64,000 bases of DNA, taken from the NCBI GenBank assembly GCA_964500445.1, contig CAZCOG010000021.1:1-64000 (forward strand), read 5' to 3'. The number at the start of each line of letters is the position of its first letter. Position 1 is the first letter of the stretch. This DNA is from Persicitalea sp964500445 (GTDB taxonomy: Bacteria > Bacteroidota > Bacteroidia > Cytophagales > Spirosomataceae). Below are positions 9,501 through 16,024 of the stretch, one piece after another. Below the pieces are notes generated by a model. It was given only the letters and a program-made list of their open reading frames with translations. It was not told the origin of the DNA and did no database searches. A program made the translations under genes and the position numbers.

Positions 9501-9829
9501 ATGAAGTTGTAGCAGACCGTCTTGATGCCGCAGATCGCCAGATTCATCAGCGACTGCTTGTACTTTTTAATAAGCTGGTCGCGGTCGGGTAATCCTTTCT
9601 TAATGTGCTCGTGAACGGGCAGACTCTCCACCACCAGCCATTTCAGCGGATTGTAGCGGTTGTTGTCGGCTTCGATAATCCTTATTCTTTCTTCAATCGC
9701 CTCCACCGACCACACCTCACCTACCGGAATTTGGTGCAAAGCACTTACGACGCCACTACACCCGGCCTGCCGGAGGTCCATTAGCGACACCGGATCATTT
9801 GGCCCGAACCAACGCATGGTATGAATCAT
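6542..9829 (-). CDS. In-frame fusion: mannonate dehydratase (UxuA) + secreted GH67 alpha-glucuronidase
   Basis: 1095 codons without a stop. Residues 1 to about 392 are UxuA (begins MIHTMRWFGPNDPVSL; HPDDPP, CTGSLG and HLRTTRRE metal/substrate regions; ends at LAELRGLEMAM), full length against 394 in E. coli. Residues 393-1095 are a complete GH67 alpha-glucuronidase: its own MRRS start, hydrophobic core VVLLVLGTCFGF and an SASA cleavage site, then the catalytic domain. E687 (KANSEGEPG), D761 (NGPIDF) and E789 (TQEYLG) have almost the spacing of Cellvibrio E292/D365/E393. A cytosolic dehydratase cannot usefully be joined to an exported glycosidase, so internal initiation at 8653 (ATGGCCATGAGG offers two ATGs) or loss of the uxuA stop is likely. 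The start overlaps the ThuA stop by 4 bases (9826-9829). Confidence 0.9.
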   Translation of the reverse strand: MIHTMRWFGPNDPVSLMDLRQAGCSGVVSALHQIPVGEVWSVEAIEERIRIIEADNNRYNPLKWLVVESLPVHEHIKKGLPDRDQLIKKYKQSLMNLAICGIKTVCYNFMPVLDWSRTALDYTLPEGQKTLRFVWEDFALFDLYILKRPNAAADYEPEIQTSALKKFQGMKPEEVAKLTDTVLLGLPGSEEAFDLAVFQSLLDEYAHIGDQQLRENLYYFIKEIAPTASQLGINLCIHPDDPPRPLMGLPRVVSTEDDLAQLMAAADIRANGITFCTGSLGVREDNDLPGIIERFGDRIHFVHLRTTRRELGTRNFHEAPHLNGDVDMYKVVKAILQEEKRRESDNESNAQLPMRPDHGFQMLDDLNKKTYPGYSGIGRLKALAELRGLEMAMRRSLQVVLLVLGTCFGFSASADDGYRLWLKYDLIKNEDQRKQYATALQAIVSGSSTPMIGSATRELQLGLQGLLGKSVPVQITASGKSGNIILKIDPTEKLDNDEGYHIYKANSDFIIAAKTDKGLLYGSFAFLRQIQTGQPLAQLNASSSPKIQLRMLNHWDNTNGSIERGYAGASLWKWYELPENLDPRYIDYARANASIGINGTVVNNVNASARFLTPEYLPKVQALAGVFRPYGIKIFLSINSAAPKILGGLTTSDPLDPKVRQWWVDKTKEIYKAIPDFGGFLVKANSEGEPGPQDYGRSHADGANMLAEALAPFGGVVIWRAFVYKADPNGDRFKAAYEEFKPLDGTFKENALIQVKNGPIDFQPREPFSPLFGAMPKTPLALEFQITQEYLGFSTNFVYLAPLFKECLESDTYVKGKGSTVAKVVDGTLHGYEKTAMAGVANTGSDRNWTGHTMGQANWYAFGRLAWDHTLTSEAIAQEWTRMTLTQDEKAVATITDLLLNSRENYVNFTTPLGLHHIMGEGLHFGPQPWLARSARPDWTAVYYHRADANGIGFDRTKTGSNALAQYAPEVQAQWGDPDTCPLPYLLWFHHVAWDKKLSAGRTLWDELCHRYYEGAESVVQMQKDWAKVEPVVDPELFADVAGRLATQRREALWWRDACVLYFQEFSKMPIPAPYQKPDRTLEEIKKITATYQLR

Positions 9830-10770
9830 TGTCCGCTGGTGCCGATGGGTGAATCGTCTACTTTTACGTCGCCGACGACATACTGCATGCCGTCGAGCAG
9901 ATATTTCAGCAGCGCGGGATGTTCGGTGTAACTCTGGGCGTTGTGCGAAGGCGAAGCGTAGAATACCCGGCCCTTGCCGTAGCGCTTAATCCAGGAAATG
10001 TACTTTTTGGCTTCGGGATTTTCGCCCTTCAAACCTTGGATTTCGCTGGTATTAAGGTATAATAAGGGATGGAAATCCTGTTTGCTGTACGCGACATTGA
10101 ACATATAAGCTTCGTCCACGTGGGTAAAGCCCTGTCCGTCGAAAGCTTCCAGCAGCGGGTTGCCGGGATCGGCCAGTTGTACTTTGAGCGGCTGTTGTTT
10201 TGGATGATAATCGAAACTACCTCCCATCATTTCGCTGAATTCTATCGACTTATTCTGCATCACGATGCCGCCGTGCAGGGCCATCAGACCGCCGCCTTTT
10301 TTTACAAAACTTAAAAGGTTCTCCTCTAATTCTTTCGCTTTGGCGGTAGCTTCGACTTCCGACAGCGATTTGTTTTCACTCAATTTGTCGTAGAATAAAT
10401 CCCGGCGTGGGTTGATGGAGCAGTTGTTGTTAAGCACCACTGCGTCGAACTGTTTGAGATTGTTTTTCTCAAACATGGTAATATCGTTACTGGATACTAC
10501 TTCGAAGGCGCCACTTTTCTCGCCCAAAATCTCGACTACGGCAGCGGTATGAGGTACTACCCAGTGATTGAAGCCCGTGAAGAGGGAGAAGAGCAGGACT
10601 TTGTGCTTTTTCTTGGTGGGAAAGGTAGTTTTGGCCGGGGCCAGTTTTTCAATTTGGGCCTTCCAGGCGCCGGTTAACGCGATGGGTTCGAGGCTTTGCG
10701 CGTGGAGTATCTTGCCAAAGGAAAGGGATACGCAGAACAGGAATAACAAGAAACGATTTTTCATTTGCAT
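9826..10770 (-). CDS. ThuA-domain secreted protein
   Basis: 314 residues. ThuA proteins have a class I glutamine-amidotransferase-like fold and occur in sugar catabolic operons; recent work ties them to 3-keto sugar metabolism, though the chemistry is not settled. A signal peptide is evident (MKNRFLLFLFCVSLSFGKILHAQ region, cleavage after HAQ), so it acts outside the cytosol. The domain runs from HKVLLFSLFTGFNHWVVPHT to the C-terminus, with GGGLMALHGG and FTHVDEAYMF typical of the family. It is the first gene of the minus-strand glucuronate operon and its stop overlaps the next start by 4 bases (ATGA), so translation is coupled. Start: M1, or M3 of MQMKN. Confidence 0.88.
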   Translation of the reverse strand: MQMKNRFLLFLFCVSLSFGKILHAQSLEPIALTGAWKAQIEKLAPAKTTFPTKKKHKVLLFSLFTGFNHWVVPHTAAVVEILGEKSGAFEVVSSNDITMFEKNNLKQFDAVVLNNNCSINPRRDLFYDKLSENKSLSEVEATAKAKELEENLLSFVKKGGGLMALHGGIVMQNKSIEFSEMMGGSFDYHPKQQPLKVQLADPGNPLLEAFDGQGFTHVDEAYMFNVAYSKQDFHPLLYLNTSEIQGLKGENPEAKKYISWIKRYGKGRVFYASPSHNAQSYTEHPALLKYLLDGMQYVVGDVKVDDSPIGTSGQ

Positions 10771-10851
10771 GCAAAATTGTAGTTTATTTACTCAAAGAAC
10801 GCAATTTCTTTAATTTAACCCTTTTTGATTAAACGGATGGATTGGCGTAAT

Positions 10852-10859
10852 TAGTTTTG
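10852..10859 (+). promoter_or_regulatory. Putative -7 promoter element of the zincin gene
   Basis: TAGTTTTG fits TAnnTTTG and lies 29 bases before the ATG at 10889. No -33 TTG at the ideal distance was found, so support is moderate. Confidence 0.4.
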
Positions 10860-10888
10860 CTCTAAAAAAGAACCCTTGACATTATCCA

Positions 10889-11569
10889 ATGGCCGCTATC
10901 GCGCTCTTTGACGCCAACCAAAAAACGATTCAAATTCAAGCACGGCTGATTTTCTACGGCTCGGAAGCTACGCCCGAAGCGGGGCGGGCCATCGTGGAAG
11001 AAATCAACCGGATGTACAACGAACCCAATGCGAAAGTTAAGGTAGCGGGGGAAATTTATCGCGTGTACTTTGTCATCGAGTACGCACTGCTGACCGCCGA
11101 AGAAGCTATGCAACTCATCGCCCAAAACGACAGTTTTCAAAATAACTTCATCCGGCTGGAAAAGGAAAACATCGTCACACGTTCGTTCATGGGCTTCGGC
11201 CTAGGCGACAACGTGGGCCACTGGATCGTGAGCGACCAACTAGGCCAAAGTACCACGGCGGCGCACGAGTTTGGTCACGGCATGGGGCTGGATCATCCGA
11301 CTCGCCTCGACTACCGGGGAAGTGGCAGTCCGCCGCCTATTATGGCGCCGCGCGGCACGCTGGTCGATGCGCAGTACCAGTGGGAACCCGCGGCCAAAGC
11401 GGGTGAGGTAGGCGGCACGATGAAGCCCATCCATCGGCGCGTTACAGCAGAAGAGATTCAGATGATCGTTAATAACATCACGATTCGTCCCGACAAAACG
11501 GGTTATCTCGGGCGGCTTTCAAACATTACTTTCGATGAAGTTGGCAGACACAGCACGAGTATGGCATAA
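10889..11569 (+). CDS. Putative zincin metalloprotease (HExxHxxGxxH)
   Basis: 226 residues, no signal peptide or membrane segment visible. The consensus HExxHxxGxxH is exact: H126, E127, H130, G133, H136 (HEFGHGMGLDH), the metzincin-type zinc site, followed by IMAPRGTLVDAQYQW, which may supply the Met-turn. Otherwise I recognise no family. Sequence around it (FGLGDNVGHWIVSDQ) suggests a small M10-like catalytic domain without propeptide. It is transcribed divergently from the glucuronate operon and is the only gene of its unit; the next gene is convergent, 30 bases away. A role in processing an intracellular partner is possible; the target is unknown. Confidence 0.7.
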   Translation: MAAIALFDANQKTIQIQARLIFYGSEATPEAGRAIVEEINRMYNEPNAKVKVAGEIYRVYFVIEYALLTAEEAMQLIAQNDSFQNNFIRLEKENIVTRSFMGFGLGDNVGHWIVSDQLGQSTTAAHEFGHGMGLDHPTRLDYRGSGSPPPIMAPRGTLVDAQYQWEPAAKAGEVGGTMKPIHRRVTAEEIQMIVNNITIRPDKTGYLGRLSNITFDEVGRHSTSMA

Positions 11570-11599
11570 GAGAAAGTAATGCTTTCACTGTGACCTGAA

Positions 11600-12520
11600 T
11601 CAAATTCCCTTTACTCCCAACTCATTCCTCAATGTCGTGTCGCCGGGCGCATTGTGTGACCAGTAATCCGAGCGGATTTGCTCCGTCTTCACGGCGCGGG
11701 TCGTAAGTACCTTCCCACGCGAAGGATAGGTTTCTTCCCAACCCGCGATGGCATGGGGGAAGGCTTTATCAAAAACGATCCGGAGCTCGCGCTGAGTGTC
11801 AGGATAATTCAGCGAATATTGCTGCAAAGCTTTTCCGGTAAAGGCATCGCCCGCATAATCGGTCAAAGTACCCACGGCTTTCTGCGGTTCCAGCTTTTGT
11901 CCGGCAATGCGGGCAGCGTAGGCCGACGGGATGACGCTTATTTCTCCTTTCGGCAAAGCCTGTGGGTCCATCCGCAGCCGCGTCCAGATTTCGTCTTCCA
12001 GCCAGGCTGCGTCGATATTGAAATCTTCCGTGGCCTCCTTCTCAAAGTACGAGCGCTTCATCACGTCGTATTTGCCGCCGTTGAGATTGAGCTGCGTGTA
12101 CACCTGTCCGCACCAGTCCTGCGATGACATCGTGACCTTCTGGCTACGTTCATATTTTTTAGTGTTGATCGGCGTAAACACTGAACTGTACAGCGAATAA
12201 TCGTAAATCCCCGTAACAAAACGGCGGATGGAATTGAGCTTAAGTACCGAAGTCGCCTTGTCTTTAGCGTCCGATTCCAGCTTCACCTGTTTATCGGTGC
12301 GGAAGTCTTCCGTCACGAAAATCAGCACGGCCTCGCCGGGGTTAATCGCGCCGTACTGTACCTGATCCAATTTGTACCGGCTGATTTCGGCCTGCCCATT
12401 GTACCAGTAGTCACGGAAGTTCTGCGGAGCGGTGAAGTTGTCGGCACCGCCCGCTAGTTGGCAGCTCGCCCAGATCGTGCTGGCAGCAAAAATGATAAGT
12501 AAGGAGTTTAGCTTTTTCAT
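11600..12520 (-). CDS. Uncharacterised lipoprotein (often labelled septum formation inhibitor Maf)
   Basis: 306 residues from ATG at 12520; an in-frame upstream ATG at 12559 would only add 13 residues before MKKLNSLLIIFAASTIWASC, which is a lipoprotein signal with a Cys after WAS. Similar Bacteroidota proteins carry the name septum formation inhibitor Maf, but the Maf pyrophosphatase motifs are absent and the name should not be trusted. Recognisable conserved stretches are YWYNGQAEISRYKLDQ, VLIFVTEDF, VTMSSQDWCGQVY and EDEIWTRLR. Probably anchored in the periplasm or on the outer membrane. Function unknown. It is transcribed after crcB (44 bases apart) and may share its transcript. Confidence 0.75.
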   Translation of the reverse strand: MKKLNSLLIIFAASTIWASCQLAGGADNFTAPQNFRDYWYNGQAEISRYKLDQVQYGAINPGEAVLIFVTEDFRTDKQVKLESDAKDKATSVLKLNSIRRFVTGIYDYSLYSSVFTPINTKKYERSQKVTMSSQDWCGQVYTQLNLNGGKYDVMKRSYFEKEATEDFNIDAAWLEDEIWTRLRMDPQALPKGEISVIPSAYAARIAGQKLEPQKAVGTLTDYAGDAFTGKALQQYSLNYPDTQRELRIVFDKAFPHAIAGWEETYPSRGKVLTTRAVKTEQIRSDYWSHNAPGDTTLRNELGVKGI

Positions 12521-12563
12521 ATGATATTGAATCACAAAATTTCTAAATGCTTTTTCCAAATTA

Positions 12564-12941
12564 TCAGACCAGGGTTTTCCCCAACCATAATCCCAGAAAA
12601 GAGGCTAACAGACAGAGAACCAGGCTTAGTACAATATTGAAAACGGCATCGCCCCAGCGATCGTTCAGTAGCATTGCCAGGGTTTCGTTGCTAAATGTGG
12701 AGAAAGTACTGAATCCGCCACAGAAGCCGACCGCCATAAAAGCGCGGTAATGCAGCGCCAGTTCGGACTCACGCAGCGCCATCCAACCCGTGAAGAATCC
12801 CAAAATCACGCAGGCCAGCACATTAGCGGCCAAAGTGCCATAGGGCAAATTTACCGAATACGCCGCCAGTCCGCGTCCGACTCCGTAACGGGCCAAACTA
12901 CCCAAGCCGCCGCCGAGGAAAATTAGGAGAAAGTTGTTCAT
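12564..12941 (-). CDS. crcB: Fluoride exporter CrcB/Fluc
   Basis: 125 residues, four predicted transmembrane helices. Family motifs: GGGLGSLARYGVGR at the N-terminus, GTLAANVLACVILG in helix 2 and GFCGGFSTFSTFS in helix 3, the Phe/Ser/Thr-lined pore and central Na+ region. Fluc works as an antiparallel dual-topology dimer that lets toxic F- leave the cytosol. Only one copy is visible, which fits the homodimer type. No convincing fluoride riboswitch was found in the 105 bases upstream. The downstream lipoprotein gene follows on the same strand. Confidence 0.95.
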   Translation of the reverse strand: MNNFLLIFLGGGLGSLARYGVGRGLAAYSVNLPYGTLAANVLACVILGFFTGWMALRESELALHYRAFMAVGFCGGFSTFSTFSNETLAMLLNDRWGDAVFNIVLSLVLCLLASFLGLWLGKTLV

Positions 12942-13046
12942 GACGGCAAATTAGCATGATTTTGCCAAATTTGACGACGACTATCACCCTTCACCTGACT
13001 GGACCACAGCCGACTTATATAATTTTTTTACCTTGTTATCGAACGG

Positions 13047-13874
13047 TTACGCCAACGCGGCATTCGTAGCCCTTGTTACTTCAAAAGTTGCTTTTTCCGT
13101 AAGCTGTTGATAGACGCCATCCCACAGCTTAATACGGCTCTTCAGAGCCGCTATTGTGGCTTCGGTGGCTTGGGCCCAAAACGCCTCATTTTCAGCGCAT
13201 AGGCTGTCTGTCATTTTTAAGGCCAGATTACTGTGGTGGTCGCCATCCACTTCTATGTGACGTTCGATGTAGTACTTGAAAATAGAGATGTCGTTGGGGA
13301 ATTTTTCGTGTATCTCGTTGACAATCGAAACAAACATTCCCGGAATCAGATCTTCCCGTCCGAAGGTAAAAACCGCTGCCTGCAAGTAATCTTTTTTACT
13401 CTCAATCGTCTGAAACGTAAATTCCACAAACTCCCGGGCGGCCAGCGGAGTACCCGACGTAGCAAGGGCATTTTTGAGATCCTTACCTCCCTGGAGTTCA
13501 TTTATAAAGCCTTCGATCTGGCTCGTATCTGCCCCGCACTGTTTCATGGCATCCAGGTACAACTCAAAGTGGCTTGTTCGGTTTCCATCCAAATCGACGT
13601 CTGATTCCTCACCTACCACAATCTCATTGATAAGGTAGCGGGTATCGGCCGAACCCACTGGAAACCAAGGGACGGAAGTACAGGTAAGGCTGTTTTGTAG
13701 AGCTTTCAGCAACGACATGAAATCCCAAACGGCATAGACATGATATTGCATGAATACCTTCAAATCATCAACGTCCTTAACAGCCGAGTAAACCTTATGA
13801 TTGATGATTTCCTGCCGTAGTGGTTCGATTTCTTGCTTAATTTTCTCAATATGCGTGATCATTGTTGTTGGCAT
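13047..13874 (-). CDS. DUF3050 family protein
   Basis: 275 residues, helical, no signal peptide. Matches DUF3050, which is predicted to have the haem-oxygenase/TenA-like helical fold. Conserved features seen: FMQYHVYAVWDFMSLLK (residues about 41-57), VPWFP, LINEIVVGEESD, HFELYLDAM and HIEVDGDHHSNLA (near residue 210); the His and Glu residues could form a di-metal site. A start at M5 (MITHIEK) is equally possible. No function has been established for the family. It is a single gene; the 160 bases before it contain no clear promoter. Confidence 0.8.
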   Translation of the reverse strand: MPTTMITHIEKIKQEIEPLRQEIINHKVYSAVKDVDDLKVFMQYHVYAVWDFMSLLKALQNSLTCTSVPWFPVGSADTRYLINEIVVGEESDVDLDGNRTSHFELYLDAMKQCGADTSQIEGFINELQGGKDLKNALATSGTPLAAREFVEFTFQTIESKKDYLQAAVFTFGREDLIPGMFVSIVNEIHEKFPNDISIFKYYIERHIEVDGDHHSNLALKMTDSLCAENEAFWAQATEATIAALKSRIKLWDGVYQQLTEKATFEVTRATNAALA

Positions 13875-14037
13875 TTGGTGGGTATAAGTGGTAGTTCATA
13901 TAACCCATACTTACGCTTAAAGTTTTGCCTATGGATTGAGTTGGAGCAGCCAGCTTGCCGCATAAAGTGCTTGAATGCTGATCCTACACCAAAGATATTC
14001 AGAGAAGAGAGACATCCACCTAAGGAGAGCATTTGCT

Positions 14038-14466
14038 TCACATCCCCAGTAGTGCCAGATGCTTTATTTTATGGTATCTCAGCGTGGCCCCAATACACCT
14101 TTTTACCTCTGCCTGCGGTACTTCATCTTCCAACTGAAAAACGATGGCACGGTCTCTTTCGAACGTAAAAAGGTCACCAAAAACCGTTTTGAAAGTAGGC
14201 ACCAATCGGCTGGTACACTTGAAATATATTGCGTACTGACCGGGCTTTTTTGGCTTCCAGTCCATCCGAAGCGTGCTGCCTTTTTTGGTCAGGCAGCTGG
14301 GTTCTCCCCATTTCAAGGTTTCTTCCAGATCGGTTATTTCTTTGATTTCCTTTGCCGTTTCCAACACCAGCCTCCGTAGGTTTTCCATCCTCACCCGCAT
14401 GAAATCCGGGTAGTTTGTGAAAACGGATTTTACTTCCGGAGTAGTAGTAAGGATGAGGTTATTCAT
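14038..14466 (-). CDS. DUF1801 domain protein
   Basis: 142 residues. DUF1801 (YdhG-like) proteins are small cytosolic alpha/beta proteins of unknown function. Seen here: FPDFMR-type opening (YPDFMRVRMENLRRLVLE), LKWGEPSCLTKKGSTLRMDWKPKKPG, in which the strand WGEPSC is the family hallmark, and YFKCTSRLV. Length is typical. The gene is alone on the minus strand between DUF3050 and the divergent permease gene. Confidence 0.8.
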   Translation of the reverse strand: MNNLILTTTPEVKSVFTNYPDFMRVRMENLRRLVLETAKEIKEITDLEETLKWGEPSCLTKKGSTLRMDWKPKKPGQYAIYFKCTSRLVPTFKTVFGDLFTFERDRAIVFQLEDEVPQAEVKRCIGATLRYHKIKHLALLGM

Positions 14467-14643
14467 TTCGGTCAGAGTTGCTTTTTATATTGATGATTTA
14501 TGGTCTGGCATTTGAGGATATTTGCATTACAAACGCGATCTGTGAAGAAGTTTCAATTAAGAAAACTTAACAAATAATTCGGCCAACTCCCCCATTTCCC
14601 AAAGTTATCCTTACTTTCGAAAAAAAGCCTCTCCTCTCCCTCT

Positions 14644-15978
14644 ATGCAAAAAACCGCTCCCCGCCACGAACTACTCAAAATCCTGGGCGTCGGCTTCGGC
14701 ATTGCCGTTACTATTGGCGGCACCATTGGCACTGGTATCCTGCGCAAGCCCGGCCCCATTGCCGAGCAACTCGGCGATCCGTGGCTTATCATGGGCTTGT
14801 GGGCGGCAGTGAGTTTGTACGCTTTGCTGGGTACTTTGTGTACCATCGAGTTGGGTACTTCGGTGCCTCGCGCGGGAGCCTGGTACGTGTACGCGCAGCG
14901 CGCCTTCGGCGACTACGCGGGTTTCGTGGTGGGGCTGAATAGCTGGTTCGGTACTTGCGCGGCGCTGGGATTCGGGGTCTATACCATGAGTGAGTACCTG
15001 GCGTTGCTACTCCCATCGCTGGTGGGGTATGAGCCGTACTTGGCTGTGGGCATGCTGGGTACTTTGGCCGCCCTGCACTGGATTGGGCTGGCGCTGGCGA
15101 GTCAATTTCAGAACGTAATGAGCTTTGTCAAAGCCGTCGGTCTGTTTGCTTTCGTGGCTTTTTGCTACATATACGGACAGGAAGTCACGGCGGAACAGAC
15201 GATGGCCACCACCAGTCGTATCGCCGAAACGGGTAGTTGGCTCGGGCCGATGATATTTTCGTTGCAAGCCATTTTCTACACCTACGACGGCTGGCACACC
15301 GCTGCCTACTTCGCCGAAGAAGACCGCGACCCGACCCGCAACCTGCCGCGTTCCATGATCGGCGGCGTAAGCCTGATCATCGTCATCTATCTCCTCTGCA
15401 ATCTGGCCATCCTGTACATTCTGCCAATGGATGAATTAGCTGGTTCCAAGCTGGCTGCCGCCGATGCCGTACGGCTCATCTTCGGCGAGCGCTCGGGTAA
15501 ATTCGTGACGCTATTCCTGATGATTTCAATTTTGGGCATTGTCAACGCGCAACTTATGTTTAATCCGAGGGTACTTTACTCTATGAGCCGCGACGGGCTT
15601 TTCGTGCGGGCCGGAACGCGTGTCAACTCGGGCGGTACGCCTTCCTTCGCCATGCTGATCACGGCTGGTCTGGCGATTACCTTGATTCTGATCGGAAAAG
15701 AAGCCTGTGAAAAACTCTCAGACATCGCCACATTTTTCTTCGTACTGGGCTACACGTCGGGCTTCGCCTCGCTGCTGGCCCTGCGGCGCAAAGAGCCAAA
15801 CCTGCCCCGTCCCTGGAAAGTACCTGCCTATCCGGTGCTGCCGATCGTGATGCTGATTTTGTCCGTCGCTTTTCTGGTGGGGGCCGTAGTGCAGGATTTG
15901 CCTAGTTCTCAGTTTGCGCTGTTGTTTTTGGCCATAAGTTACCCGTTGTACTTAGGGGTAAAGAAGCTGAATCGCTGA
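14644..15978 (+). CDS. APC-family amino acid permease
   Basis: 444 residues, about 12 transmembrane helices. The first helix carries the broken-helix motif of the APC superfamily (GFGIAVTIGGTIGTGILRKPG), where backbone atoms bind the amino acid group. TYDGWHTAAYFAEE in helix 6 and RSMIGGVSLIIVIYLLCN in helix 7 also fit. Probably a proton-coupled amino acid importer or exchanger; the substrate cannot be assigned. The ATG lies 18 bases after a TTACTTTCG promoter-like sequence. The following lipoprotein gene begins 46 bases later and could be cotranscribed. Confidence 0.88.
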   Translation: MQKTAPRHELLKILGVGFGIAVTIGGTIGTGILRKPGPIAEQLGDPWLIMGLWAAVSLYALLGTLCTIELGTSVPRAGAWYVYAQRAFGDYAGFVVGLNSWFGTCAALGFGVYTMSEYLALLLPSLVGYEPYLAVGMLGTLAALHWIGLALASQFQNVMSFVKAVGLFAFVAFCYIYGQEVTAEQTMATTSRIAETGSWLGPMIFSLQAIFYTYDGWHTAAYFAEEDRDPTRNLPRSMIGGVSLIIVIYLLCNLAILYILPMDELAGSKLAAADAVRLIFGERSGKFVTLFLMISILGIVNAQLMFNPRVLYSMSRDGLFVRAGTRVNSGGTPSFAMLITAGLAITLILIGKEACEKLSDIATFFFVLGYTSGFASLLALRRKEPNLPRPWKVPAYPVLPIVMLILSVAFLVGAVVQDLPSSQFALLFLAISYPLYLGVKKLNR

Positions 15979-16024
15979 TTTTTTTTATTTCAAAACAAAC
16001 AAATCAAAACTGAGAAAGGCCTGC

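Noticed and set aside
11600..12520. Naming the lipoprotein as the septum inhibitor Maf
   Set aside because: The Maf nucleotide pyrophosphatase motifs are absent and it has a lipoprotein signal; the name is a propagated label.
12942..13046. Possible fluoride riboswitch before crcB
   Set aside because: GGTGAAGGGTGATAG is vaguely similar, but the GGCGATGG...CTGATGA framework and pseudoknot partner are missing.
13859..14041. 60-codon frame with GTG start overlapping the DUF1801 stop (GTGA)
   Set aside because: The coupling is suggestive, but the translation is Cys/Ser/Arg-rich without domain or signal pattern, and no homologue comes to mind; likely chance.
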